A stretch of 64,000 nucleotides of DNA from Actinomyces sp. oral taxon 414 (lineage in GTDB: Bacteria; Actinomycetota; Actinomycetes; Actinomycetales; Actinomycetaceae). The stretch is from the NCBI RefSeq assembly GCF_001278845.1, contig NZ_CP012590.1, forward strand, positions 2,232,001 to 2,296,000, written 5' to 3'. Shown here in pieces: positions 1 to 9,412 of this stretch. A program made the position numbers and the translations under genes. Every line of letters starts with the position of its first letter. Position 1 is the first letter of the stretch. The notes beneath the pieces are model-generated. The model had not been told where the DNA came from, did not search any database, and saw only the letters and a list, made by a program, of their open reading frames with translations.

Positions 1-466
1 GCCCCACCCGCCCCACCGCGCCGGCGCCCTGCAACGGCGAACCCGGACGAGGGGCGACGGGGATCACGAGGCGGCGCACCGGGCCGGTTCGGGCACCCCC
101 GCCCCGGCGATCATCCCGCATGATGAGACGGCGTCTCGCATGTCGTGACGCCGCCGACCCGGAGTTCGTCCGCTACGTCCCTTCACCCTTCACTACGCCC
201 CCCCTTTCTCGTACAGCGGAGGGTGAAGGGGCGTAACAGACGGAAAAGGGCGTAGCGGAAGATCAGGGAGCGCGGCGGCCGAACGGGAGGACGGGGAGTA
301 CCACGGCCGATCACCGGATACATCGAATCGAATGCAGTTTCCGCCGGTCTCGCGTGCCGTTTCCGCCGGTTTCGGCGAAGAGGAGGCGGGCGGCGCCACG
401 ACTGCGCCCCCGATCCGGTCCCCGCTTCGACGTGACGCGGGGCGCATCGCCCCGTACCCTGGTCCT
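1..466. other. Gene-free start of the window with repeat fragments
   Basis: I see no convincing gene here. Bases 113-160 match the GGCGTCTCGCATGTCGTGACG segment that recurs inside the family C elements near 27.2, 39.3 and 39.7 kb. Bases 172-260 hold an imperfect nested inverted repeat (CCCTTCACCCT near 180 against AGGGTGAAGGGG near 224, and CTACGCCC against GGGCGTAG) that resembles the CTACGCCCTTT termini of the element at 56.1 kb. A family A repeat follows at 338-385. An open frame entering glgE from position 332 reads through that repeat and is not used as the start. Confidence 0.6.
338..385 (-). repeat. Family A intergenic repeat
   Basis: Two units of CCGCCGGTTTCG separated by 22 nt, ending in the TTCGGCGAAGAG edge seen at the other family A copies. 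This copy lies upstream of glgE, reversed relative to it; the other copies directly follow stop codons. Confidence 0.8.
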
Positions 467-469
467 GTG
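455..469 (+). promoter_or_regulatory. Leaderless promoter and start of glgE
   Basis: TACCCT at 455-460 fits the actinobacterial -10 pattern TANNNT and is followed by 6 nt and then GTG at 467. This spacing is typical of leaderless mRNAs, and it supports GTG 467 over the upstream in-frame ATG inside a repeat. Confidence 0.6.
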
Positions 470-2593
470 ACGCTCAACACGACCTCCGCCGCCAGTCCCG
501 ATGCCCCCCAGTCGACCGATCCTTCCGCCAGGTCGGCGCCCCCGTCCCCGCCGCTCCCGGCCCCCTACTCCTCCATCGGGCGCATCCCGGTCACCGAGGT
601 CTTCCCGGTCGTCGAGGACGGGCGCTGGCCGGCCAAGGCCGTTCCGCGCGAGGTCTTCCCCATCCGCGCCACCGTCTTCCGCGAGGGCCACGACCGCTTC
701 GGCGCCACCGCCGTCCTCGTGCGCCCCGACGGCACCGACGGCCCCAGCGCCCGCATGGTCGAGATCCTGCCGGGCCTGGACCGCTACGAGGCGCGCCTGG
801 CCGCCGACGCCCCCGGCGACTGGGGCCTGCGCGTGGAGGGATGGTCGGACCCCTACGGCACCTGGAGCCACGACGCCGGCATCAAGGTCCCCGCGGGCGT
901 GGACGTCGACCTCATGCTGGAGGAGGGCGCCCGCATTATGGACCGCGCCGCCGCCGTGCCGGGCCGGGAGGAGGCCGACGCCGCCGTCCTGACCGACGCC
1001 GCCGCCGCCCTGCGCGACGAGTCGGCCCCGGCCGCCCAGCGCCTGGGGGCGGGCCTGTCCGAGGATGTCGTCGCCGTCCTGGACCGCCTGCCCCTGCGCG
1101 ACCACGTCTCGCCCAGCGCCACCTACCCCCTCCAGGTCGACCGCACCCGCGCCCTGGCCGGCTCCTGGTACGAGATCTTCCCCCGCTCGCTGGGCTCGAG
1201 CCGCGACGCGGACGGCACCGTGCACGCCGGCACCCTGCGCACCGCCGCGCAGAATCTGGACCGCATCGCCGCCATGGGCTTCGACGTGCTCTACCTCACC
1301 CCCGTCTCGCCCATCGGCACCACCAACCGCAAGGGCCGCAACAATACGCTGGTGGCCCAGCCCGGGGACCCCGGTTCGCCCTACGGCATCGGCTCGGCCG
1401 ACGGCGGGCACGACGCCATCAACCCCGAGCTGGGCGGCGTCGAGGACTTCGTCGCCCTCGTCGCGCGCGCCCGGGAGCTGGGCATGGAAGTGGCCCTGGA
1501 CCTGGCCCTCCAGTGCTCGCCGGACCACCCGTGGGTGACGGAGCACCCCGAGTGGTTCACGATCCTGGCGGACGGATCCATCGCCTACGCGGAGAACCCG
1601 CCCAAGAAGTACCAGGACATCTACCCCCTCAACTTCGACAACGACCCGGAGGGCATCTACGCCGCGATCCTGGACGTCGTGAACACCTGGATCGGCCGGG
1701 GCGTGACCATCTTCCGCGTCGACAACCCCCACACCAAGCCGCTGACCTTCTGGCAGCGGCTCCTGCGCCAGATCCACGCCGAGCACCCGGACGTCCTCTT
1801 CCTCGCGGAGGCCTTCACCCGCCCGGCCATGATGCGCACCCTGGGCGAGATCGGCTTCCACCAGTCCTACACCTACTTCGCGTGGCGCAACACCAAGCAG
1901 GAGCTCATCGACTACATGGTCGAGCTCTCCCAGGACACGGCCCACGTCCTGCGGCCCACCTTCTGGCCCACCACCCACGACATCCTCACGCCCTTCATGA
2001 CCAACGGGAAGGTGCCCGCCTTCAAGATCCGGGCCGCCCTGGCCGCGACCATGTCGCCGTCGTGGGGCATCTACTCCGGCTACGAGCTGGCCGAGTCGAC
2101 CCCGCGCCCCGGCTTCGAGGAGCAGATCGACAACGAGAAGTACGAGCTCAAGCCGCGCAACTTCGCCGCGGCGCGCGCCAACGGCATCGCGACCCTGCTC
2201 ACGCGCCTCAACGCCGCCCGCGCCGCCCACCCGGCGCTGCTCCAGCTGCGCGACATCTGGTTCCACGGCACGAGCGACGACAGCCTCATCGCCTACTCCA
2301 AGCACGTCGACGCCGCCCACTCGCCCATGGGCGAGGACGACGTCGTCCTGACCGTGATCAACCTCGACCCGCACCGCGCCCGCGAGGGCGAGGTCTACCT
2401 CAACCTGGAGGCCCTGGGCCTGCCGCCGGGCACCGACGGCTCCCACCCGGTCCTGCGCGTGACCGACGAGCTGACCGGCGCGGCCTACGAGTGGAGCGGG
2501 CAGAACTACGTGCGCCTGGACCCCTTCGAGGGGCGCGTCGCCCACGTCTTCCGGGTCGAGCCACTGACCAAGCCCCCGGCCGATTCCCGGTGA
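467..2593 (+). CDS. glgE: Alpha-1,4-glucan:maltose-1-phosphate maltosyltransferase GlgE
   Basis: GH13_3 enzyme that adds maltosyl units from alpha-maltose-1-phosphate to the non-reducing end of alpha-1,4-glucan in the cytoplasm. With GTG 467 as start the protein has 708 residues. The catalytic set is visible: nucleophile D419 in FRVDNPHTKP, acid/base E448 in FLAEAFTRP and D505 in PTTHDIL. From family knowledge, the spacing (29 and 57 residues) equals that of the Streptomyces enzyme (D394, E423, D480). A Pro/Ser-rich N-terminus precedes the family's N-terminal domain. It heads the set glgE-mak-glgB, which fits the GlgE pathway. No treS is in the window, so the maltose source for the kinase is not shown here. 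The start was chosen by the leaderless signal and because the longer frame translates an intergenic repeat. Confidence 0.95.
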   Translation: MTLNTTSAASPDAPQSTDPSARSAPPSPPLPAPYSSIGRIPVTEVFPVVEDGRWPAKAVPREVFPIRATVFREGHDRFGATAVLVRPDGTDGPSARMVEILPGLDRYEARLAADAPGDWGLRVEGWSDPYGTWSHDAGIKVPAGVDVDLMLEEGARIMDRAAAVPGREEADAAVLTDAAAALRDESAPAAQRLGAGLSEDVVAVLDRLPLRDHVSPSATYPLQVDRTRALAGSWYEIFPRSLGSSRDADGTVHAGTLRTAAQNLDRIAAMGFDVLYLTPVSPIGTTNRKGRNNTLVAQPGDPGSPYGIGSADGGHDAINPELGGVEDFVALVARARELGMEVALDLALQCSPDHPWVTEHPEWFTILADGSIAYAENPPKKYQDIYPLNFDNDPEGIYAAILDVVNTWIGRGVTIFRVDNPHTKPLTFWQRLLRQIHAEHPDVLFLAEAFTRPAMMRTLGEIGFHQSYTYFAWRNTKQELIDYMVELSQDTAHVLRPTFWPTTHDILTPFMTNGKVPAFKIRAALAATMSPSWGIYSGYELAESTPRPGFEEQIDNEKYELKPRNFAAARANGIATLLTRLNAARAAHPALLQLRDIWFHGTSDDSLIAYSKHVDAAHSPMGEDDVVLTVINLDPHRAREGEVYLNLEALGLPPGTDGSHPVLRVTDELTGAAYEWSGQNYVRLDPFEGRVAHVFRVEPLTKPPADSR

Positions 2594-2680
2594 GCGGTCC
2601 GGGCCCCGCCCGCCCGATCACTCCTTAATCTTCCGACAGCCCTCTTCGATACGATCCGCCCGATACGACAAGGAGTAATG

Positions 2681-4165
2681 ATGCCCCCCACCGATCCGAC
2701 CGGACCCTGGCCCGAGCAGCAGGTCCTGCTGACCCGCCTGGCGGCGTGGATGAGCGAGCGCCGCTGGTTCCCGCTCAAGGATGAGCAGCCGCCCGACGGC
2801 GCCGCGCTGCGCGTGGTGGCGGACTCTCGGCCGGCCCCCGAGGTGCGCGACCTGGTCGTGGCCGTGCCCCGCGCCGGCCGCGACCCGGTCCTCATGCACG
2901 TGCCCCTCGTCCTGGACTCCCCCGGGGCCCTGGAGCGCCTCACCGGCGCGGGCGAGGCGCCCGGCGCGGCCGGCTTCGCCCTGCCGGACGGGACGGCCCT
3001 CGTGGACGGCCCGCACCACCCGTCCTTCTGGCGGGCCTGGGCCCGGGCGGCGCTGGCCGCCGGGACGACGCTGCGCCCCGAGGCGACCACCGCCGTCGTC
3101 CAGCGCGCCGAACGACTGCGGGTCACCACCGGGGAGCAGTCGAACACGAGCGTCATCCTGCCCGCGCCGAGCGGGGCCGCCGACGCCGCCGGGGCCGAGG
3201 ACGCGGCCACGGAGGGCCTGATCATCAAGCTCTTCCGCGTCCTGGCGCCCGGGCGCAACCCCGACGTCGAGGTCTCCGTCGCCCTGGCCCGCGACGGCTG
3301 GGACCAGGTGAGCAGCCCCGTGGCCTGGTCGACCCTGTCCTTCCCCGACCCGGTCTCCGGCGAGCCGGCGAGCGCGGACTCCGCCGTGGCCGCGGCCTTC
3401 ATCCCGGACGCCGAGGACGGCTTCGCCCTGTTCTGCTCCCTGGCCGGCTCCGACGACGGCGAGGCCGGCGGGACCCGGGCGCGCGCCGTGTCCCTGGCCG
3501 CCGACCTGGGGGTCACGACGGCGCACATGCACGAGCACCTGGCCGCCGCCATGGGCACCGCCGACCCCGGCTCCCCCGCGGACCTGGCGGCCGCGCTGGG
3601 CGAGCGCGCCTCCTGGGCGCTGGGCGAGGTGCCCGAGCTGGCCCGGGCCGTGCCCGACCTGGAGGCCCGCGTGGAGGCGGGGCTGGACGAGCTCAGGGGC
3701 CTGGAGGAGCTGCCGCCCGCCACCCGCGTCCACGGCGACTACCACCTGGGGCAGACCCTGCGCGGCAGCGGCGGGCGGGGCCGCTGGTACGTCCTGGACT
3801 TCGAGGGCGAGCCACTGCGCCCGCTGGCCGATCGCTCCCGCCCCGACCAGCCGCTGCGGGACGTGGCGGGGATGCTGCGGTCCTTCGACTACGCGGCCGC
3901 CGTCGGCGGGGCCGCCGACCCCGGCTGGCTGCCGGCCGTGCGCTCCGCCTTCCTGGACGGCTACCGCTCGGCGGCGCCGTCGACCGGAGCGGCCGGACAC
4001 GCCGCCGACGTCCTCATGGGCGTCCTCGAGCTCGACAAGGCCCTGTACGAGGCCGTCTACGAGGCGCGCAACCGTCCGGACTGGCTGAGGATTCCGCTGA
4101 GCGGAATTCGTCATGTCCTGCGAGCAAAGTCCCCCGCTGAGCAGTCCCCTCGTGGGACAGTATGA
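2681..4165 (+). CDS. mak: Maltokinase (Mak/Pep2)
   Basis: Phosphorylates maltose to maltose-1-phosphate, the donor for GlgE. The 494-residue protein has the eukaryotic-like kinase signatures of this family: the catalytic loop VHGDYHLGQTL about 350 residues in, followed by the metal-binding YVLDFEGEP. An AAGGAG sequence at 2670-2675 lies 5 nt before ATG 2681; the ATG directly in front (2678) is only 2 nt away and less likely. The gene starts 87 bp after glgE and ends 3 nt before glgB, so it is probably cotranscribed with glgB. Length and motifs are normal for the family. Residues 165-175 are an Ala/Gly-rich stretch that looks like a loop insertion. Confidence 0.9.
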   Translation: MPPTDPTGPWPEQQVLLTRLAAWMSERRWFPLKDEQPPDGAALRVVADSRPAPEVRDLVVAVPRAGRDPVLMHVPLVLDSPGALERLTGAGEAPGAAGFALPDGTALVDGPHHPSFWRAWARAALAAGTTLRPEATTAVVQRAERLRVTTGEQSNTSVILPAPSGAADAAGAEDAATEGLIIKLFRVLAPGRNPDVEVSVALARDGWDQVSSPVAWSTLSFPDPVSGEPASADSAVAAAFIPDAEDGFALFCSLAGSDDGEAGGTRARAVSLAADLGVTTAHMHEHLAAAMGTADPGSPADLAAALGERASWALGEVPELARAVPDLEARVEAGLDELRGLEELPPATRVHGDYHLGQTLRGSGGRGRWYVLDFEGEPLRPLADRSRPDQPLRDVAGMLRSFDYAAAVGGAADPGWLPAVRSAFLDGYRSAAPSTGAAGHAADVLMGVLELDKALYEAVYEARNRPDWLRIPLSGIRHVLRAKSPAEQSPRGTV

Positions 4166-4168
4166 GTC

Positions 4169-6427
4169 ATGAGCGACCCCATGACCTCCGAGCCCGCCGC
4201 CGAGCCGAACTCCACCGGAGCCACCGACTCCCCTCCCGCCCCCGAACCCGTCAGAGTCGAGCCCTGGGTGCTCGCCGACGTCGCCTACGCGCGGTACTAC
4301 AACCCGCACGAGGTCCTGGGGGCCCACCTGGGCGACAGCGGCGTGACCATCCGCACCGTCCGCCACCTGGCCGACGCCGTCACCGTGATCACCGCCGAGG
4401 GATCCTTCCCGGCCACCCACGAGCAGGACGGCGTGTGGGTGGCGGTGGTGCCCGGAGACGCGATCCCGGACTACCGCCTCGACGTCACCTACGGGGAGGA
4501 GACCACCCGCGTCGACGACCCGTACCGCTTCATGCCGACCCTGGGGGAGATGGACATCTACCTCATCTCCGAGGGCCGTCACGAGGAGCTGTGGGAGGTG
4601 CTGGGCTCCCACATCAAGCGGTACTCCGGCCCCATGGGCGAGGTGGAGGGCACCGCCTTCGCCGTGTGGGCGCCCAACGCCCGGGCCGTGCGCGTCGTCG
4701 GCGACTTCAACTACTGGGACGGCACCGCCACGGCCATGCGCTCGCTGGGCTCCTCGGGCGTGTGGGAGCTGTTCATCCCCGGGGTGGGCGTGGGCACCCG
4801 CTACAAGTACGAGATCTGCTTCGGCGACGGCTCCTGGCACCAGAAGGCGGACCCGCTGGCCCGCGCCACCGAGGTGCCCCCGGCCACCGCGAGCGTGGTC
4901 ACCGACCGCTTCCACGAGTGGGGCGACGACGAGTGGATGGCCAAGCGCGCCGCCACCGACCCGCACTCGGGCCCCATGAGCATCTACGAGGTCCATATCG
5001 GCTCGTGGCGCCAGGGCCTGGGCTACCGCGGCCTGGCTGAGGAGCTGGTGCCCTACGTCAAGGAGGCCGGCTTCACCCACGTGGAGTTCCTGCCTGTGGC
5101 CGAGCACCCCTTCGGCGGGTCCTGGGGCTACCAGGTCTCGGGCTACTACGCGCCCACGGCCCGCTTCGGCACCCCCGACGACTTCCGCTACCTGGTCGAC
5201 CAGCTCCACCAGGCGGGCATCGGCGTCATCCTGGACTGGGTGCCGGCGCACTTCCCCAAGGACGAGTGGGCGCTGGCGCGCTTCGACGGCACCGCCCTGT
5301 ACGAGGACCCGGACCCCCAGCGCGGCGAGCACCCCGACTGGGGCACCTACGTGTTCAACTTCGGTCGCAACGAGGTGCGCAACTTCCTGGTGGCCAACGC
5401 CCTGTACTGGCTCAGCGAGTTCCACGCCGACGGCCTGCGCGTGGACGCCGTCGCCTCCATGCTCTACCTGGACTACTCCCGCAAGGAGGGCCAGTGGCAC
5501 CCCAACCAGTTCGGCGGGCGCGAGAACCTGGAGGCGATCAGCTTCCTCCAGGAGGCCACGGCCACGGCCTACCGGAAGAACCCGGGCACGGTCATGGCCG
5601 CCGAGGAGTCCACCGCCTGGCCGGGGGTGACCGCCCCCACCGAGTACGGCGGGCTGGGCTTCGGGCTGAAGTGGAACATGGGGTGGATGAACGACACCCT
5701 GCGCTACCTGGCGGAGGAGCCGATCAACCGGCGCTACCACCACGGCGAGCTGACCTTCTCGCTCGTGTACGCCTTCTCCGAGCAGTTCGTCCTGCCGCTG
5801 AGCCACGACGAGGTCGTGCACGGCAAGGGCTCCCTGCTGTCCAAGATGCCGGGCGACCACTGGCAGGAGCTGGCCGGGCTGCGCGCCCTGTACGCCTACC
5901 AGTGGTCCCACCCGGGCAAGCAGCTGCTGTTCATGGGCAGTGAGTTCGGCCAGGGCACGGAGTGGAACTCCGACACCTCCCTGGACTGGTGGATCCTGGC
6001 CGACGACCCGGGCCACCAGGGCCTGCTGCGCCTGGTCAGCGACCTCAACGCTCTGTACAAGGACTCCCCGGCGCTGTGGGCGGAGGACTTCTCCCACCGC
6101 GGCTTCGAGTGGATCGAGGCGGGCGACGGCGACCACAACGTCCTGTCCTACCTGCGCAAGGGCACCAGCGCGGACGGGCGCAGCGACCTCATCGTGGCCA
6201 TCATCAACTTCGCCGGCACCCCGCACGAGGGCTACCGCGTGGGTCTGCCCTTCGCGGGCGGCTGGGACGAGGTCATCAACACCGACTCCCCGGACTACGG
6301 GGGCTCGGGCGTGGGCAACCTCGGTCACGTCGAGGCCGAGGAGCTGCCGTGGAACGGCCGCCCGGCCTCGGTGCGGCTGCGCGTGCCCCCGCTGGGCGCG
6401 GTCTTCCTGCGCCCCTCGCAGGACTGA
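4169..6427 (+). CDS. glgB: 1,4-alpha-glucan branching enzyme GlgB
   Basis: Makes alpha-1,6 branches in the glucan built by GlgE. 752 residues, a typical length for the actinobacterial form with an extra N-terminal domain before CBM48 (the CBM48 signature [20 protein letters not shown] is near residue 165). Catalytic residues of the GH13_9 barrel are D426 in [10 protein letters not shown]479 in [14 protein letters not shown] and D547 in [12 protein letters not shown]. The ATG is 3 nt after the maltokinase stop, so translation is likely coupled. The gene is followed by a family A repeat that starts about 20 nt after the stop codon. Confidence 0.96.
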   Translation: MSDPMTSEPAAEPNSTGATDSPPAPEPVRVEPWVLADVAYARYYNPHEVLGAHLGDSGVTIRTVRHLADAVTVITAEGSFPATHEQDGVWVAVVPGDAIPDYRLDVTYGEETTRVDDPYRFMPTLGEMDIYLISEGRHEELWEVLGSHIKRYSGPMGEVEGTAFAVWAPNARAVRVVGDFNYWDGTATAMRSLGSSGVWELFIPGVGVGTRYKYEICFGDGSWHQKADPLARATEVPPATASVVTDRFHEWGDDEWMAKRAATDPHSGPMSIYEVHIGSWRQGLGYRGLAEELVPYVKEAGFTHVEFLPVAEHPFGGSWGYQVSGYYAPTARFGTPDDFRYLVDQLHQAGIGVILDWVPAHFPKDEWALARFDGTALYEDPDPQRGEHPDWGTYVFNFGRNEVRNFLVANALYWLSEFHADGLRVDAVASMLYLDYSRKEGQWHPNQFGGRENLEAISFLQEATATAYRKNPGTVMAAEESTAWPGVTAPTEYGGLGFGLKWNMGWMNDTLRYLAEEPINRRYHHGELTFSLVYAFSEQFVLPLSHDEVVHGKGSLLSKMPGDHWQELAGLRALYAYQWSHPGKQLLFMGSEFGQGTEWNSDTSLDWWILADDPGHQGLLRLVSDLNALYKDSPALWAEDFSHRGFEWIEAGDGDHNVLSYLRKGTSADGRSDLIVAIINFAGTPHEGYRVGLPFAGGWDEVINTDSPDYGGSGVGNLGHVEAEELPWNGRPASVRLRVPPLGAVFLRPSQD

Positions 6428-6446
6428 TCCGCCCCTCCACCGCCCC

Positions 6447-6495
6447 TCTCGCCGAGACCGGCGGAAACGACACGCGAAACCGGCGGAAGTGACAC
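6447..6495 (+). repeat. Family A intergenic repeat
   Basis: CTCTCGCCGAGACCGGCGG followed by a second unit, CGCGAAACCGGCGGAAG. It begins about 20 nt after the glgB stop. Confidence 0.85.
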
Positions 6496-6600
6496 ATCCT
6501 GTGGATAACTCGGTGCGGCCGGCCGATCGGGCGGGCTGAGACCGCGGGGCGGGGCGCGGGCCAAGACGGCCGGCGCCCCGCCCCGCGGCGCATCCGCAGC

Positions 6601-6677
6601 TTCGCGAACGCGCAGGGTTCCAGTCGAACGCGCACCTCCCATCTGCGCGTTCGACTGGAACCCTGCGCGTTCGCGAA
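6601..6677. repeat. 34-bp perfect inverted repeat with 9-nt loop
   Basis: Left arm 6601-6634, loop CCTCCCATC at 6635-6643, right arm 6644-6677, no mismatches. Each arm contains the word GAACGCGCA twice. A shortened relative with the same CCTCCCATC loop is the cargo of the family C element at 46378-46433. Because the arm is so long, it may form a cruciform or an RNA hairpin. Confidence 0.9.
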
Positions 6678-6824
6678 AATCGGACCGCGCGGGCGCCGAC
6701 CGTGCCCTGTGCTACATCCGCTCCCCGGGCGCCGCACCACGGGCTTGGGTATCCTCGCAGTGGGGCGGACGGGTTCGACGCCCGGTTTCGTGCCCCGTCT
6801 TCCCGAATGCCCGCCGACAATTCC

Positions 6825-6839
6825 GTGCAAATCTTGCAC
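6825..6839. promoter_or_regulatory. Operator-like palindrome upstream of glgP
   Basis: GTGCAA-ATC-TTGCAC, a perfect 6-3-6 palindrome ending 30 bp before the glgP start. Possible regulator site; no regulator is assigned. Confidence 0.35.
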
Positions 6840-6869
6840 GCCGCTCCGAAACCCGACAGGGGAAGAAGA

Positions 6870-9236
6870 ATGACGCAGAACCTGATCTCCACCGTGCCCT
6901 CGCAGGTGCGCGCGGTCTCCGGCCACCCGGCCGGCGTCTCCACCGAGATGGAGGTGTGGCAGGGCCTGTCAGCCGCCGTCGTCGACGCCATCGCGGACGA
7001 CTGGTACGCCACCGAGCAGCGCTACCGGGAGGGCCGGATGGAGCACTACTTCTCCGCCGAGTTCCTCATGGGGCGCGCCCTGCTCAACAACCTGACCAAC
7101 CTCGGCCTGGTCGACCAGGCGCGCGAGGCGGTGGGCGCCTTCGGCCAGGACCTCACCGACATCCTTGAGCAGGAGCCCGACGCCGCCCTGGGCAACGGGG
7201 GCCTGGGCCGCCTGGCCGCCTGCTTCCTCGACTCGTGCGCCACCCTCGAGCTGCCCGTGACCGGCTACGGCATCCTCTACCGCTACGGCCTGTTCAAGCA
7301 GCTCTTCTCCGACGGCTTCCAGACCGAGCACCCCGACTCCTGGATGGAGGAGGGCTACCCCTTCATCATCCGCCGCGAGGAGGCCCAGCGCATCGTCACC
7401 TACAACGACCTGACCGTGCGCGCCATCCCCTACGACATGCCCATCACCGGCTACGGCACCAAGAACGTGGGGACCCTGCGCCTGTGGCGGGCCGAGTCCA
7501 TGGAGGACTTCGACTACGACGCCTTCAACTCCCAGCGCTTCACCGACGCCATCGTCGAGCGCGAGCGCACCGCCGACATCTCCCGGGTCCTGTACCCCAA
7601 CGACACCACGTACGAGGGCAAGGTCCTGCGCGTGCGCCAGCAGTACTTCTTCTGCTCGGCCTCCCTGCAGGAGATCATCGAGAACTACATCACCCACCAC
7701 GGCGAGGACCTGTCCGGCTTCGCCGACTACAACGCCATCCAGCTCAACGACACCCACCCGGTGCTGGCCATCCCCGAGCTCATGCGCCTGCTCATGGACG
7801 AGCACCACCTGGGCTGGGACACCGCCTGGGACATCGTCACCCGCACCTTCGCCTACACCAACCACACGGTCCTGGCCGAGGCGCTGGAGACCTGGGAGAT
7901 CTCTATCTTCGACCGCCTCTTCCCGCGCATCATGGAGATCGTCCACGAGATCGACCGCCGCTTCCGCGCCGACCTGGCCGCCCGCGGCGTCGACGGGGGC
8001 ACGATCGACTACATGGCGCCGGTGGCGCACGGCCGGGTCCGCATGGCCTGGATCGCCTGCTGCGCCTCCTACTCCATCAACGGCGTCGCCGCCCTGCACA
8101 CCGAGATCCTCAAGCGCGACACCCTCAAGGACTGGTACGCCATCTGGCCCGAGCGCTTCAACAACAAGACCAACGGCGTCACCCCGCGCCGCTGGCTGCG
8201 CCAGTGCAACCCGCGCCTGTCGGCCCTGCTGGACGAGGTCACCGGCTCCGACGCCTGGGTCAAGGACCTGACCGTCCTGGCCGACTACGCCGACGCCGCC
8301 GACGACGCCGTCCTGGACCGCCTGGCGGAGGTCAAGCGCGCCAACAAGGCCGACTTCGCCGCCTGGGTGTCCGCGCGCGAGGGCGTCGAGATCGACCCGG
8401 ACGCGATCTTCGACGTCCAGGTCAAGCGCCTGCACGAGTACAAGCGCCAGCTGCTCAACGCCCTGTACATCCTGGACCTGTACTTCCGCCTCAAGGGGAA
8501 CCCGGACCTGGAGGTGCCGAAGCGGGTCTTCATCTTCGGCGCCAAGGCCGCGTCCGGCTACATCCGGGCCAAGGCGATCATCAAGCTCATCAACACCATC
8601 GCCGACCTGGTCAACAACGACCCGGTGGTTTCGCGCACGCTCAAGGTCGTCTTCGTCCACAACTACAACGTCTCCTCGGCCGAGCACATCATCCCGGCGG
8701 CCGACGTCTCCGAGCAGATCTCCATGGCCGGCAAGGAGGCCTCGGGCACCTCCAACATGAAGTTCATGATGAACGGGGCGCTCACGCTGGGCACCCTCGA
8801 CGGCGCCAACGTCGAGATCCTCGACGCCGTGGGCGCGGACAACGCCTACATCTTCGGCGCCACCGAGGACGAGCTGCCCGGCCTGCGCCGGTACTACGAT
8901 CCCCGGGTCGCCTACGAGTCCGTTCCCGGCCTCAAGCGGGTCCTGGACGCCTTCATCGACGGCACCCTGGACGACAACGGCACCGGCTGGTTCGCGGACC
9001 TGCGCCGCAGCCTGATCGACTCCGGCTACGAGCAGTCCGACGTCTACTACGTGCTGGGCGACTTCGCCGCCTACCGCGAGACCAAGGACCGCATGGCCGC
9101 CGACTACGCCGACCAGCGCGCCTGGCAGCGCAGGGCGTGGGTCAACATCACCGGCTCGGGGCGCTTCTCCTCCGACCGCACCATCAGCGACTACGCCCGC
9201 GAGGTGTGGAAGATCGACCCCGAGCCGATCGCCTGA
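6870..9236 (+). CDS. glgP: Glycogen/alpha-glucan phosphorylase
   Basis: PLP-dependent GT35 enzyme that releases glucose-1-phosphate from glycogen-type glucan. 788 residues from ATG 6870, which follows a GGGGAAGAAG ribosome binding site; the upstream extension crosses a large palindrome. The PLP lysine is K631 in EASGTSNMKFMMNG, and the family motifs GNGGLGRLAACF, NDTHPVLAIPELMR and KRLHEYKRQLLN are all present. It lies 440 bp after glgB with its own promoter region, so it is probably a separate transcript from the synthesis genes, which suits the breakdown role. Four tandem family A units follow its stop codon. Confidence 0.95.
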   Translation: MTQNLISTVPSQVRAVSGHPAGVSTEMEVWQGLSAAVVDAIADDWYATEQRYREGRMEHYFSAEFLMGRALLNNLTNLGLVDQAREAVGAFGQDLTDILEQEPDAALGNGGLGRLAACFLDSCATLELPVTGYGILYRYGLFKQLFSDGFQTEHPDSWMEEGYPFIIRREEAQRIVTYNDLTVRAIPYDMPITGYGTKNVGTLRLWRAESMEDFDYDAFNSQRFTDAIVERERTADISRVLYPNDTTYEGKVLRVRQQYFFCSASLQEIIENYITHHGEDLSGFADYNAIQLNDTHPVLAIPELMRLLMDEHHLGWDTAWDIVTRTFAYTNHTVLAEALETWEISIFDRLFPRIMEIVHEIDRRFRADLAARGVDGGTIDYMAPVAHGRVRMAWIACCASYSINGVAALHTEILKRDTLKDWYAIWPERFNNKTNGVTPRRWLRQCNPRLSALLDEVTGSDAWVKDLTVLADYADAADDAVLDRLAEVKRANKADFAAWVSAREGVEIDPDAIFDVQVKRLHEYKRQLLNALYILDLYFRLKGNPDLEVPKRVFIFGAKAASGYIRAKAIIKLINTIADLVNNDPVVSRTLKVVFVHNYNVSSAEHIIPAADVSEQISMAGKEASGTSNMKFMMNGALTLGTLDGANVEILDAVGADNAYIFGATEDELPGLRRYYDPRVAYESVPGLKRVLDAFIDGTLDDNGTGWFADLRRSLIDSGYEQSDVYYVLGDFAAYRETKDRMAADYADQRAWQRRAWVNITGSGRFSSDRTISDYAREVWKIDPEPIA

Positions 9237-9243
9237 CCCCGCC

Positions 9244-9337
9244 CGCTCTTCGCCGAAACCGGCGGAAGTAGCACGCGAAACCGGCGGAAAAGACACGCGA
9301 AACCGGCGGAAAAGACACGCGAAACCGGCGGAAACAG
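9244..9337 (+). repeat. Family A repeat, four tandem units
   Basis: Starts 7 nt after the glgP stop with CTCTTCGCCGAAACCGGCGG and then repeats CGCGAAACCGGCGGAAA three more times at a 22-nt period. This is the longest copy in the window. Confidence 0.9.
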
Positions 9338-9412
9338 CCTTTTTCCACAGGCTTATCCACAGGAAGTCGGAGGCTTCTGGCGCCGGTCGTCGCGGCCGTG
9401 CACGCTTGCCCC

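Larger units (their letters stand above)
6428..6869. other. Intergenic region glgB-glgP with repeats and palindromes
   Basis: Holds a family A repeat (6447-6495), a 34-bp perfect inverted repeat (6601-6677), and a small palindrome just before glgP (6825-6839). I see no coding sequence. An open frame running into glgP from 6702 lacks a ribosome binding site and overlaps these structures. Confidence 0.7.

Noticed and set aside
332..466. 45-codon N-terminal extension of GlgE
   Set aside because: It translates a family A repeat and lacks an SD; the leaderless GTG at 467 is better.
2618..7012. Very long minus-strand open frame (over 1400 codons) across mak, glgB and glgP
   Set aside because: It is antisense to three genes with complete catalytic motifs, crosses their intergenic regions and repeats, and its product is Val/Gly/His-rich as expected from GC-rich reverse frames.
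9244..9337. Family A tandem units as a mini CRISPR
   Set aside because: Units repeat every 22 nt with only 5-10 nt between the conserved parts and no unique spacers.
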